Positions 53,500 to 62,872 of a stretch of 64,000 nt of DNA are shown here, in pieces (the first letter of the stretch is position 1; every line of letters starts with the position of its first letter). The stretch is from Xylophilus sp. GOD-11R (lineage in GTDB: Bacteria > Pseudomonadota > Gammaproteobacteria > Burkholderiales > Burkholderiaceae_C). The DNA lies in assembly GCF_033546935.1 (NCBI RefSeq), contig NZ_CP137854.1:310001-374000 (forward strand), given 5' to 3'. The notes beneath the pieces were generated by a model. That model saw nothing but the letters and a program-made list of their open reading frames with translations, had not been told where the DNA came from and searched no databases. Position numbers and translations under genes: made by a program.

Positions 53500-54222
53500 T
53501 CAGCGCGTGGCGATGGTGAGCTGTTTCTCGATTTCGGCGGCGGGCACGGCGCCGGGGACGCGCGTGCCGTCGGCAAAGATCAGCGTGGGTGTACCAGTGA
53601 TCTTGTGCTTGCGGCCCAGGGCGACGTTGCGCTCGATCGCGGCGGTATCGCACTTGGCGGCGGCGGCGGGCTTGCCTTCGAGCATCCATTCCTGCCAGGC
53701 GCGGCCCTTGTCCTTGGCGCACCAGAGGTTCCTGGACTTCTCGGTCGAGTCGGGGCCGAGGATCGGATACAGGTAGACATGCACCGTCACGTTGTCGATC
53801 GACTTCAGGTCGGTTTCGAAGCGGCGGCAGTAGCCGCAGTTGGGGTCTTCGAAGACGGCGAGCTGGCGCTTGCCGTTGCCCCGCACGATGGTGAAGGCGT
53901 CCTGCGCGGGCAGGCTGGCGAAATCGATGGCGGTGAGTTTGGCGATGCGGTCGCCGGTGAGGTTGCGGCCGGCGCGGGTATCGATCAGTTCGCCCTGGAT
54001 GACGAAGTCGCCCTTGGCGTCGGTGTAGAGCACGTCGGTGCCGATGCGCACCTCGAAGAGCCCCGCCATGGGCGTGCGGCTGATCTCGTCGATCTGCTGC
54101 ACCTTCAGGCGTTCGGACAGAGTCTTGCGGATGGCGGTGGTGTCCTGCGCCAGGGCACTGAAGCTCGCGGCGGCCAGCGCGGCGCCGGTCAGCAGGGCGG
54201 TGATGAGGCGGCGTGTGGTCAT
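53500..54222 (-). CDS. Periplasmic DsbC-like disulfide isomerase
   Basis: A 240-residue protein from ATG 54222. The signal peptide (MTTRRLITALLTGAALAAAS) ends near ALAQDT. The DsbC/G dimerisation domain is followed by a thioredoxin fold with active site CGYC (FEDPNCGYCRRF, near 113) and cis-proline GTPTLIF. It repairs wrong disulfides in the periplasm. The visible longer frame to 54270 lacks the signal context. Confidence 0.9.
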   Translation of the reverse strand: MTTRRLITALLTGAALAAASFSALAQDTTAIRKTLSERLKVQQIDEISRTPMAGLFEVRIGTDVLYTDAKGDFVIQGELIDTRAGRNLTGDRIAKLTAIDFASLPAQDAFTIVRGNGKRQLAVFEDPNCGYCRRFETDLKSIDNVTVHVYLYPILGPDSTEKSRNLWCAKDKGRAWQEWMLEGKPAAAAKCDTAAIERNVALGRKHKITGTPTLIFADGTRVPGAVPAAEIEKQLTIATR

Positions 54223-54274
54223 GTCGAGGATCGGTTGAGCGAAAAAGGTGGGAGAGCCGGCGCGGCACAAAGGT

Positions 54275-55426
54275 TCAACGCCCGCCCATGGCCTGACGGG
54301 CCAGAAAGGACTTGACCGGGCCGCTGGCGTCGAAACCGCTCAGGCCCCAGTTGCGCAGCGTCTGCCAGGGTTTGCCGGGCAGCGAGAACAGCTGCTGCAG
54401 CCCGTCGGTGGCCAGGCCCATCGGCAGCAGGCCGGCCTTGCGGGCGCGTTCGTAGCGGCGCAGCAGGCGCAGGTCGCCCACGCTGCGCCAGTAGTCGCGG
54501 TCGTGCAGTACGCCGGCCAGCTCGGCCACGTCGGCCAGGCCGAGGTTGAGTCCCTGGCCGGCGAGCGGATGGACGTTGTGCGCGGCGTCGCCGGCCAGTA
54601 CCCAGCTGGCGGTCTTGGCCGGCGCGCTGTCGGGCATGGGGCCGCACCAGCGGTCGGCGCGGGCGAACTGCAGCGGCCAGTCGGCGCGCGGGCTGGTGAG
54701 GGTGAGCGGGCCGAGGGCGCCGACGGTGGCGGCCAGCGCCTCGGCGGCGAAGCCGGCGTCGTCGAGCGCCAGCAGCTGTGCGGCGCGGGTGGTTTCGGCG
54801 GACCACACCATGGCGACGGTGTCGCCCGCGCTGCCGCCCAGGGGCAGCAGCGCCAGCACGCCGTCGGCCAGAAACCATTGGCGGGCGACGCCACCGTGCG
54901 GCTTTTGACATAGCAGGCGGGCGGCGATGGCGCGTTGCGGGTAGGGCGTGGTCTGGAATTCGACGCCGAACGCCGCCCGGGTGGCGCTGGCGCGGCCTTC
55001 GCAGACGGCGGTGAGCGCGGCGGGGCGGATGGTGTCGACGCGTTCGACCAGCGGCTGAAAGCGCAGTGCGTCGGCCAGTTGGCGTTCGAGCGCGGGCAGG
55101 TCGACGATCCAGGCCAGCGCTTCCACGCCCTGGGCGTCGGCGCTGAAACGCACCACGCCATCGTTGTCGCCGTGGATTTCCATGGCGGCGACGGGGGTGG
55201 CAAAGGCCGGATCGGGCCAGGCGCGCAGGGAGGTGAGCAGTTCGCGCGAGGCCGCGTTGAGCGCGTAGGCACGCACGTCGCTGCTGTCGCCGCGCGGCGC
55301 TTCGGCGGCCGGGCCGGGCGGTGGGGAAAACAGATCCACCCGCAGGCGTTCACGGGCCAGCAGCAGGGCGAGCGTGCTGCCGACCACGCCGGCTCCGCGG
55401 ATCGAGACATCGGGGTTTTGCGGCAT
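54275..55426 (-). CDS. FAD-dependent monooxygenase of the UbiH/UbiF family
   Basis: A 383-residue flavoprotein. The FAD-binding RGAGVVGSTLALLLA (GxGxxG) is near residue 11 and the second FAD motif is in WVLAGDAAHNVHPLAGQGLN (near 285). It is likely a ubiquinone ring hydroxylase or close relative (UbiH, UbiF, UbiM type); which position is hydroxylated cannot be told. It sits divergent from ychF with a short shared promoter space. Confidence 0.88.
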   Translation of the reverse strand: MPQNPDVSIRGAGVVGSTLALLLARERLRVDLFSPPPGPAAEAPRGDSSDVRAYALNAASRELLTSLRAWPDPAFATPVAAMEIHGDNDGVVRFSADAQGVEALAWIVDLPALERQLADALRFQPLVERVDTIRPAALTAVCEGRASATRAAFGVEFQTTPYPQRAIAARLLCQKPHGGVARQWFLADGVLALLPLGGSAGDTVAMVWSAETTRAAQLLALDDAGFAAEALAATVGALGPLTLTSPRADWPLQFARADRWCGPMPDSAPAKTASWVLAGDAAHNVHPLAGQGLNLGLADVAELAGVLHDRDYWRSVGDLRLLRRYERARKAGLLPMGLATDGLQQLFSLPGKPWQTLRNWGLSGFDASGPVKSFLARQAMGGR

Positions 55427-55560
55427 CGTGGCATTGTAGGGAGGTGGTCACCTAAAATCGGTGATTGCACGAGTGCCGCCCCCGGGGCCGCCCGGCGCTC
55501 GCCGGGCCTGCCGCGGGCGCCGCTTCCAACCGCTTTCTTCCCCTTTTTCCGAGAACCGCC

Positions 55561-55668
55561 ATGAGCCTCCAATGCGGCATCGTGGGTCTGCCCAACGTCG
55601 GCAAGTCCACCCTGTTCAATGCCCTCACCAAGGCCGGCATCGCCGCCGAGAACTATCCCTTCGCCTGA
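55561..55668 (+). pseudogene. ychF: 5' fragment of ychF (redox-regulated ATPase), disrupted by island 2
   Basis: The frame begins [20 protein letters not shown], the canonical YchF start with its P-loop. It stops after ENYPFA at codon 35, where an intact YchF continues ENYPFCTIEPNVG. The codons up to TATCCCTTC are normal. The following sequence is unrelated and AT-richer. The rest of the gene is not in the window, so it should lie beyond island 2. The promoter remains, and a 35-residue peptide may be made. Confidence 0.85.
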
Positions 55669-55678
55669 TTTTCAGATA

Positions 55679-55701
55679 AAGTCTTTATAAAACAAAGACT
55701 T
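55679..55701. terminator. Inverted repeat just inside island 2
   Basis: Arms AAGTCTTT / AAAGACTT with a 7-base loop, about 10 bases after the ychF fragment's stop. It may terminate transcripts at the junction or be part of the recombination site. It lacks GC content, so it would be a weak terminator. Confidence 0.4.
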
Positions 55702-55785
55702 AATGTGCATTTGCCGTGCGGCCTGCCGATGCCAGGACAAAGCTGGCGTGAGCAACCGTCCGGGGAAAGTATTAAACGGTTTGTC

Positions 55786-55968
55786 TTAAACGACTTTGTA
55801 CGTGATCGACCCCCGGCGATCCTCATAGGCACGGATCCAGGCAGCCAGCCCCGGTCTTTCATGCTGTACGAATCCACAAACACTACCGACAAGCGGCGGG
55901 CTAGCAAGAGCACTGTTGAATACAAGCACGTAGTGCTCGGCGGTCTTCTTCAAATGCGTTGCTGCCAT
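55786..55968 (-). CDS. Possible small protein at island 2 edge
   Basis: A 60-residue frame (MAATHLKKTAEHYVLVFNSA to GSITYKVV) with GGAAG about seven bases before its ATG. The composition looks protein-like with no signal peptide. No family is recognised. The frame continues upstream without a better start. Confidence 0.35.
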   Translation of the reverse strand: MAATHLKKTAEHYVLVFNSALASPPLVGSVCGFVQHERPGLAAWIRAYEDRRGSITYKVV

Positions 55969-56196
55969 TCTTGGTCTTCCCTGCTGCAACAAACTTCTGC
56001 ATCTATGGCTCTGGCGCCGCCCACTGCGCAAGAGATGCCATCTCTGCGACCGCAATTTTGAAGACCTCGAAGATCTACAAACAGGCCGACACCGTTGTGC
56101 TTTAAGGATATGCGCGATGGGAGGAGCTAGGTGATACTGCAAACTGGCTGACATGGACCAACATCGAAGCTTTAGTCGACTTGGCCCTTGTTCAAT

Positions 56197-56757
56197 CTAC
56201 ATTTGCAATTGGTTGTGCTGCTCGGCCAGATTTTTCACATACTCTTTGTCAACAATGTGCAGTCCGGCAAGAGGTGTGAAAATGGCAGAAAACCTTGCGA
56301 CAAAATCCCAGTTGTCGAATAGCGCGACGATCGGATGGCCGGCTGTGGAGATGTTTTCAAGAAATTGGACTACTTTGAGCCACAATGCTTGAAGCGATTC
56401 GCTATTTTCTTGATAGCTATTAATCCCTGCCCGGCCTAACATGTCGGTGTAGTTGACGTTTTCACGCTTTAGTATGTCGAAGGCGCGCTGCCTGCTCTCA
56501 TCTATAAAGTCCAATCTCGGTGCAACGCGCATATCTAAGACGTGTTGAGGTTGTGCGCCGATCAAGAAATCAATAAATAAATTTGGCTTGTTGAAAAGAG
56601 GTGTGTGCGCTATGAATATTTCGTGTGTGTCTGTGAATTGAAATGATAGCTGTTCCGGGCTGCTTGGAGTTTTAACCCGATCTTCGCGGGCATTTGAGGG
56701 TAAGGGGCTGTTTGGTTGCTTGCGTGCCCGAGTAAATGAGAAAACATTGTCAGCCAT
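56197..56757 (-). CDS. Hypothetical, possibly DUF488-like, overlapping the deaminase gene
   Basis: A 186-residue protein whose start overlaps the end of the deaminase gene by eight bases, so the two are translationally coupled. A disordered N terminus of about 40 residues precedes a region that resembles DUF488: EIFIAHTPLFNKPNLFIDFL, HVLDMRVAPRLDF and later GHPIVALFDNWDFVARF follow its strand-helix order, with the conserved D-x-R. DUF488 function is unsettled. Here it is a candidate accessory of the anti-phage deaminase. Confidence 0.5.
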   Translation of the reverse strand: MADNVFSFTRARKQPNSPLPSNAREDRVKTPSSPEQLSFQFTDTHEIFIAHTPLFNKPNLFIDFLIGAQPQHVLDMRVAPRLDFIDESRQRAFDILKRENVNYTDMLGRAGINSYQENSESLQALWLKVVQFLENISTAGHPIVALFDNWDFVARFSAIFTPLAGLHIVDKEYVKNLAEQHNQLQM

Positions 56758-58363
56758 GAATTTTCTCCAAGTGCCTCTCGACGTCTAAATAACTAAGGTG
56801 TAGCAAGCCGCGATCCCACTCTGGGTCACCCACTGTCATTCTTCCGTCCGCTTTGTCCTTCAGGTCATTGTCCTTGAGAAATGCCCGGCGATACATTCTC
56901 GGGGCCACTCCTGTAAAAGCTCTTAGCAACACTTTGGGTGCTTTGGTATCCTTGGGTTTCTCGCCATTGTTGATGGCAATAACCATTTTAAATCGACTCG
57001 GCATTGACCAGTTTAGTGCAGACGATTGGATCGCGTCGTCATGCAGCTCAAAAGCCCTGCTCTTCGGATAAGGTTCAATGTACTGCACTTCGTCAATGCC
57101 CGCTGTCACAATATGTCGCGCACAGTAATGACAAGGGAATGTGGTTACGTAAAGTTTTGCCCCAACTGTTGATGCGCCTACCCTCGCTGCTGACAAAAGT
57201 GCGTCCATTTCTGCGTGGACTGCCCGACTAAACTCTAACAATCGTCCAACGGGAGTGCTTTTCAAGAGTTTTGCTGTCTTATCTCTTTCTTCTTTTGGAA
57301 GGGCTTTCAATTGTGGGATGGCGTCAATGACCTCGTTGACTATTTCAGCTTGAACCCTAGTGTTGCTGCAATAGCGCCGATGCACTGAGCATCTATGATC
57401 TTCAATATTTGAAGCGGTATGGTCTGATGAAAGGTTTCCATATATTCCGCCGCCTGCCATGGGGACTTCATTTGTGCCGGTTGCAATTATGTTGCCATTT
57501 GAATCAGTTAGCGCCGCTCCAACCTGACGAGATAGGCATGCACTGCGCAATTGTGCGCCCTTTGCGAAAAACATTCCGGTTTCGGCGGCGTCTGGGCGCA
57601 CCAGTTTCGAACCTGTGAGAATGTCAAAAAGGCGCCCCAATTTATCTGCGATAACCCAATCGCGATTTTCTTGGGTTTTTTGCTGGTCCAAATATCTGTC
57701 TGGTGTGTTGTCCACAAAGAAGTCGGCCATCTGGAACGTGTCGGCAACTTTTTGTCCAAACTTTTCACCGTCGTCTTCATCTCGCTTCATGAAGGTGAGG
57801 ATTTCGAGTTCTGAAGAGTCATGGCATTTTCCATGTTGCAATCTCTCCTGCCTTTTCTTTGCCTCGCAAACTACGCCGATTAAACAGAATGCTTCTCGAT
57901 AAATTCCGCGAAGCAGTTCCACTTCGGAGGGGTTTTTGAGTGAGTCGATTATATAGATTCGGGTCGGGCTCTGTTTGCTTTGCGCTGGCAATGCTACAAC
58001 TGTGTTGGATTTTGCTTTTGCGTCGGCGGCTTCGCGTGCGCTTTTAATCGCAAGCATCATCTTCATCGCCACGGCAGTCAGGTCGGCCTTCCGAAGATTG
58101 TCTCCAGCGTCTTGATACTTTCTTGCAATATCGAGTTTTTTCAGGGAATGAAGTGCCGCAACTTCATCTGGCGGCATGGCTGAGCGAATCAAATCACTTG
58201 CTTTGATTTGGAATATTTCAGCTTCTTTGAAACGCGGGTTCTGGGCGGTCAGCGCGGCAAGTGTCTGCGCGACAAAAGAAGTCCCAGAGCCGACCGGCCC
58301 AACGACCGCGAAAACCCACTCGGATGAACTAAGGCTATTGAACGTTCCACGACCCTGTGGCAT
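56750..58363 (-). CDS. Anti-phage dCTP deaminase, AvcD-like
   Basis: A 537-residue protein from ATG 58363; the frame is open to 58531 and no strong ribosome site decides the start. A nucleotide-binding-like N domain opens with VFAVVGPVGSGTSFVAQTL, where the Walker lysine is replaced by Thr. A C-terminal cytidine/dCMP deaminase domain has zinc motifs HAEMDALLS (near 383) and PCHYCARH (near 412). This two-part layout and length match AvcD-type deaminases, which deplete dCTP/dCMP pools during phage infection. It is operonic with the overlapping 186-residue gene. Confidence 0.8.
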   Translation of the reverse strand: MPQGRGTFNSLSSSEWVFAVVGPVGSGTSFVAQTLAALTAQNPRFKEAEIFQIKASDLIRSAMPPDEVAALHSLKKLDIARKYQDAGDNLRKADLTAVAMKMMLAIKSAREAADAKAKSNTVVALPAQSKQSPTRIYIIDSLKNPSEVELLRGIYREAFCLIGVVCEAKKRQERLQHGKCHDSSELEILTFMKRDEDDGEKFGQKVADTFQMADFFVDNTPDRYLDQQKTQENRDWVIADKLGRLFDILTGSKLVRPDAAETGMFFAKGAQLRSACLSRQVGAALTDSNGNIIATGTNEVPMAGGGIYGNLSSDHTASNIEDHRCSVHRRYCSNTRVQAEIVNEVIDAIPQLKALPKEERDKTAKLLKSTPVGRLLEFSRAVHAEMDALLSAARVGASTVGAKLYVTTFPCHYCARHIVTAGIDEVQYIEPYPKSRAFELHDDAIQSSALNWSMPSRFKMVIAINNGEKPKDTKAPKVLLRAFTGVAPRMYRRAFLKDNDLKDKADGRMTVGDPEWDRGLLHLSYLDVERHLEKIHG

Positions 58364-58644
58364 GGGTTCGTTTTCAGGCAGGACACTTTGGTTCAGTGAA
58401 GGAACAGACAAGCCAAAGCTCCGGTTACGAATGGTTGCGCGAGTGTATGCCTTAGCAAAGCGCAAACGAGCAAGGCGTACTGCGGCAACAGGCCATTTCT
58501 GACCACGCTTGCGTGGTCGCAACGAGCGCATCTGTCGACGCGCTTTCTAGACGTCTCGGCGGAGGCTTGGTTCCTTCTTTGAAGCGGAACGGTCACGGAA
58601 GTTTGACACTTCAGCTAGTTGCAGTGCAACTGCAAGCGTATGCG

Positions 58645-59346
58645 CTAGCAGCCCTTTGGACTGCGCGTTGTTGACGCAAGCGCATGAAGGGTTGCTAGCA
58701 GTCGTTGCAGTTGACTTAGTTGCCACGTGCCACCGGCCGGCGCTTTCACCCCAATCTCGTTCAGCTCGGCAACCATCGCCCGCTGCGATAGGCCACGCGC
58801 CTTGAGTCCAGCGACCAAACCCTGCAGCCGGAGCGCGAAGGCTTCCGTCGTTCTCTGGCGATCCTCAACGTGGCGCCGAAGGTTCGTCGGCCCCGTCGCC
58901 CCAAGTCTCACGCCCCGCGCCTTCGCGGCTGCCAACGCGCCCTTGGTGCGTTCGCTGATTTGGTCCCGTTCCCACTCGCTCATGACCGCGTGCATCTGGA
59001 TCATGACCTTGTTGGCATGGGGCATGTCTGCTGCAACGAAATCCACCCGGGTTTCGATCAGGCCAGATACGAAGTGCACATTGCGCGCCAACCGGTCGAG
59101 CTTCGCGATCAGCAGGGTGGCCCCGGACTTCTTGCATCGCTCAAGCGCCAGACGCAGCTGGGGGCGTTTTTCGAGCGCATTGGCACCCTTGCCTGTCTCG
59201 GTCTCAAAAAACTCGTCTATGGTCGTTCTATTGCGTTCTGCGAGGAAGCGCTGGACGACCTGCTGCTGGGCTTCGATGCCCAGGCCGGAAGCTCCTTGAC
59301 GTTGGGTGCTGACTCGGTAATAGGCAACGAATGCGGGTGGGCTCAT
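58645..59346 (-). CDS. Serine recombinase (resolvase/invertase family)
   Basis: A 233-residue recombinase. The catalytic serine is in AYYRVSTQRQGASG (near residue 13), with the KLDRLARN motif near 81. A helical arm and a C-terminal HTH-like region (LKARGLSQRAMVAELNEIGV) follow. The size fits a resolvase or invertase rather than a large serine integrase. It probably resolves or rearranges the element. It is upstream of the deaminase gene on the same strand with a 280-base gap. Confidence 0.88.
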   Translation of the reverse strand: MSPPAFVAYYRVSTQRQGASGLGIEAQQQVVQRFLAERNRTTIDEFFETETGKGANALEKRPQLRLALERCKKSGATLLIAKLDRLARNVHFVSGLIETRVDFVAADMPHANKVMIQMHAVMSEWERDQISERTKGALAAAKARGVRLGATGPTNLRRHVEDRQRTTEAFALRLQGLVAGLKARGLSQRAMVAELNEIGVKAPAGGTWQLSQLQRLLATLHALASTTRSPKGC

Positions 59347-61040
59347 GAAGGTTAGGTCCGGGCGGTGGCTACACGAAAGGACGACCGTCCTGTATGTAGC
59401 CAGAGCCTACTGGGACCGCGCTGCGCCGGGAAGGAGTGCTGTGGTTTCGGCGAGGACTAGCTTGCCCATGCGAGACCTTGATACCCCTGCTGCGGCTGAA
59501 ATCAGGTCGAAGCCCCTCATGCCGTTTTTGCCAAAGTTGGAGGTCGATCCTTATAGGGCCTGGCGGAGGGATACGCCTATATCTATGTATAAGGATACTC
59601 AAGTGACCAAGCCCATCGTGCGAATAAAAACTTGTTCTTGCGTCAAAATCCCCAAACCCAAAAAGCTGGGCTCGCGAATGAAAATGCGTTAGAGCTGCTT
59701 GCTAAATGCTTGCTTACGCAGGTCCGTGAGAGCTGCATGCATATGCTCTGCGAAACTGCAAAAGTTGGTGGTCGCCGCGTTGGTTCTGCCCCGTTGGAAT
59801 ATTGTTTCAATTGGATTGTCCGGCCAAAGGTTCGAGTATTACTTGTTTGCATTTTTAATCACCTCGCTCCGCCCGACGAGATTGGCGATGCGGGAAGATC
59901 CTACGGGCCGACACTCGCAAGTCGAGGCACTGCGGGGCCGCAGACGCAGAAAGGCGGCAAGTAAGTAATTTTTAAGGGACTCGGGATTGCCCGTTTTTCG
60001 ACCATCTAGGGCGGTGGGTGCGCAGACAAAGCTACCGTTCCGGGCCTTCTTTTGCGTGCCGAAGTTCCCGATCCGGGAAGCCGCAAGAGCGCGTGTGGTT
60101 CATCTACGGACACGGCTGGACGGGCAACAACAGCAAGGTTGGACGGTTGGCGCCTTCCTTACGGGCAGGCACCGCTAGCACTTTTTTCAGCGTTAGCACT
60201 TTTCGTCCCGGGAGCCTTCGTTTTTGATGGAAATGTTGTTTTTATCAATTTAATCAACAACTTACCGTCCCGGAGGCTAGCGTTAGCACTTTTGATGCTT
60301 CCCTATATAAAGAGACTTTCAAGAAGAAGAATACAAAAGAACAACTACAACTTAACGCGCGAGCAGTTGCATTTCGTTACGCTAGGCTAGGGTTACGAAA
60401 TGTGAACACGCTGGCTACTTTGGGGGGGGCGGAAGATGGCGAGGTTTAGCTGGTTCAGTCGTCGTCCCCCGGCCTAGTCCTGAGATCTGCGGTGTGGAGA
60501 TCTGGTTACTGCAGGGACACGATGACCGCGCGCCTTGCCGTGGGTGGGCAGGGGTAGCGTTGTCTTCCTTGGCCGCTCGGTCGCCGCTTTTGGCAAGGCC
60601 CGACCGTCGGACCGTTTCGACAGCGCGGCACGTACCCGGAGGCCCGCGAAGGGCCTAAAACGGCTCATAGAGGCGTTTTTTAGGAGTGGGTGCACCCCTG
60701 CTATGGAAACGAGCATTTGTCGGTTCTGCGGGGTTCTTGCGCGACTTCGCTCCGCAACCAGCGCTGCGGGGCAGCAGGAGCCCCGGACCGGTGACGATCC
60801 GCCGACAGCGAATTCGGCGACTGGGCATTAACAACCTTATTTTCTCAGGAGCGAGACTGCTGCAGTTGAAGTCCAGGCGGTTGCCCGTTCATCTGGGATG
60901 GGAATATAGATTGCGGTTGGCTGGCGACTTAAGGGGTGCGGTTCTGCGTCGCCCCGCAAGTATTTGATAGTCTTGATTATAAATTAATGTTTCCCTCAGT
61001 AATTTTTCAAAGTGCTTGTTAAGTGCTTGTTAGGTGTCTA
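59347..61040. other. Gene-poor region of island 2 with iteron-like repeats
   Basis: About 1.7 kb where no frame has a recognisable domain or good start. It holds two exact copies of CGTTAGCACTTTT (60191-60203, 60281-60293), a one-mismatch copy at 60173-60185, repeated CGTCCCGG motifs and an 8-base G run near 60,425. It may carry a replication origin, an untranslated RNA or decayed genes. Confidence 0.4.
60173..60293 (+). repeat. Iteron-like repeats CGTTAGCACTTTT (three copies)
   Basis: Copies at 60173 (one mismatch, CGCTAGCACTTTT), 60191 and 60281. The first two starts are 18 bases apart. Such arrays bind replication initiators or regulators. No rep gene is seen nearby. Confidence 0.45.
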
Positions 61041-62192
61041 CTATCTGGGTTTCGCGCATTCTTTCGGACACATCAGCATTTCAAGTGCCTCCTGCATCCG
61101 GACTAACGGATTTCTCACGTCTTCAGCCGTGAGTTGGACATAATGCCGGTGGAGAACGTCTCCACAGGGTGGGCTATGGTTCAGAACTCGCCGAATAGAG
61201 GCGTCTCCCACGCCCAGCCGTTCCCCGGTCGTGGCCAGCAGCTTCCGAAGATCATGAAGTCGGAAACTGGGTGCCCCGGCGCGCGCTGCGACGTCTGTGA
61301 GATGGCTGGCAGAGATGGGGAACAACTCTTCATCACCGGAAAGCCCTGCCATCCTCCTCACCAGGATCGTGCGCATGAGGGGCGTAATGGGCAGAGAGTG
61401 GGGCTTGCCGTTCTTGGTCATAGGAAGCGTCAGAACGCCCTGTGGCGCGTCAATCTGATTCAGACGAAGCTCCCTACATTCGTTGCGCCGCAACCCCGTG
61501 TAGAGGCTGAAAAGCAGGAAGTCACGCCGGCACTCATCGAGGGTGTCCACGGCGGCTCTCCAAGCGGGCAGGTCGGCGTCCTGCAGCATGCGCGTTCGGG
61601 GCGTGGCACGGTCAGGCATCAGCCCTACAACTGCCAGCTTCGAGAATGGTGAGACGAGGTCGATGTCGTGCAGCACATTCACATACTTCAATACCGCGCC
61701 CAGGACGCCTCGGCCTAGCTCAACGATTGACGCGCCCTTGCTTGCAGCGAACGCCTGACAGTGGTCGAAGAACTCCGGGTGTGCCAACTCCTTGACCGGA
61801 CGGTCCAACCAGTCGCCGAAATGCACCTGGAACAGGGAGTTGTACCGCTTCCGGCTGATGTCCTTGATTGCCTTGGCAGTGCAGTACGCGGCGCACGCCT
61901 CGCGCAGCGTTGGGAGCGCCTTAGGGCGGGTCGGGCGAACGGGCTGCGCGCCTTTACGGCACTGCCTGAGCACCTCCATGGCTGCCGCCCGGGCCTCGTC
62001 TACGCTCATTAGCGGCCAGTACCCCAGATTCATGCGGAAGTGCTTGCCGGCCACGCTGGTGATGACCCGGAAGGTGCGCTTCCGGGCGTTCATCCTGACC
62101 ACAAAACCGCTGAGCATGCGGTCTCGAAAGATTCGGCCATCGGTGACCCTGCTGCGCAGCATCAGCGACTCTGTGATGAGCACTACTGGCAC
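61041..62192 (-). CDS. Tyrosine-type integrase of island 2
   Basis: A 383-residue integrase with an arm-binding N domain (GRIFRDRMLSGFVVRM), a SAM-like core-binding domain and a catalytic domain. The catalytic residues are Arg in TGLRRNECRELRL, HDLRKLLATTGERLG (HxxR), the NHSPP region and Tyr in HRHYVQL. The start is a GTG at 62192 with GGAG seven bases upstream. It probably catalysed insertion into ychF, although it lies 5.4 kb from the visible junction, so the true integrase-proximal end may be on the other side. Confidence 0.88.
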   Translation of the reverse strand: MPVVLITESLMLRSRVTDGRIFRDRMLSGFVVRMNARKRTFRVITSVAGKHFRMNLGYWPLMSVDEARAAAMEVLRQCRKGAQPVRPTRPKALPTLREACAAYCTAKAIKDISRKRYNSLFQVHFGDWLDRPVKELAHPEFFDHCQAFAASKGASIVELGRGVLGAVLKYVNVLHDIDLVSPFSKLAVVGLMPDRATPRTRMLQDADLPAWRAAVDTLDECRRDFLLFSLYTGLRRNECRELRLNQIDAPQGVLTLPMTKNGKPHSLPITPLMRTILVRRMAGLSGDEELFPISASHLTDVAARAGAPSFRLHDLRKLLATTGERLGVGDASIRRVLNHSPPCGDVLHRHYVQLTAEDVRNPLVRMQEALEMLMCPKECAKPR

Positions 62193-62333
62193 TGCATATC
62201 TCCGGGGGAGCGATGAGGCTTGCAGGGCCGGTGTGCCTTCATGTGGCGCCTACAGTTTATGGATGGGGCCTGCATGGCAATTTTCTTTGTCATGCCGAAA
62301 GCCTAAGACGCCAATGAAAGGATGTGAAGGACG

Positions 62334-62795
62334 TTACCGCTTTCGCCTAAAGCCGATGAGCCAGTAAGCGCCCAGAATCAAGACCGGCACCCAAAAGAAT
62401 GGGCTAACTAACGGTACGCTTACTGTTCGAAAACCAAAGCCGCCTGCTGCACCGCCTGCCGCACCGACAGAGCCACCGACAAGAGCCATGAAGCCGGCGC
62501 CAACAGCAAATGCAGTTCCGCCGGTTGCAACACCTATAACACCCAGCACCGCAAACGTCGCAAGCCCGATAAGGCTCCCTGTGACTGCTCCCGCACCGAT
62601 TGCGCCAATTCCAGGCACAACAAATTGAGTTAATGTTCCGGTGAGCAATGCCAAATAGGCGCCATATGCCAGTGTCGTGGCGCCAAGTAGCCGCTGGTGG
62701 CCGATTTGCCACCGTCCTCGGAAAACGAGCCTCAATGTCAGTGCGACCGCAAATAGCGCACCGCCGATCAACCCCGCGCATACCACCTTGTTCAT
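62334..62795 (-). CDS. Hypothetical polytopic membrane protein
   Basis: A 153-residue protein with about four or five hydrophobic helices rich in Gly and Ala (ITGSLIG-like segments, VGAGFMALVGGSVGAAGGAA) and a basic C terminus (FRRKR). GGAGA precedes the ATG. No family is recognised. The glycine-rich helices recall channel or holin-like proteins, but there is no proof. It is downstream of the SH3-containing gene on the same strand. Confidence 0.55.
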   Translation of the reverse strand: MNKVVCAGLIGGALFAVALTLRLVFRGRWQIGHQRLLGATTLAYGAYLALLTGTLTQFVVPGIGAIGAGAVTGSLIGLATFAVLGVIGVATGGTAFAVGAGFMALVGGSVGAAGGAAGGFGFRTVSVPLVSPFFWVPVLILGAYWLIGFRRKR

Positions 62796-62872
62796 AATCT
62801 CTCCATTGGGGCAGTCTCTCGCCGCCGGGTGCCGGTGTACCGCAGTCCAGTCTGCATCAGGAATTTGCCTAA

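Noticed and set aside
58393..58596. 67-codon minus-strand frame upstream of the deaminase as a gene
   Set aside because: It lacks a ribosome site and overlaps the upstream part of the deaminase frame. A regulatory RNA is a better hypothesis for the region.
60474..60831. Opposing 80- and 98-codon frames
   Set aside because: They overlap each other, neither has a motif or ribosome site, and the choice of strand cannot be supported.
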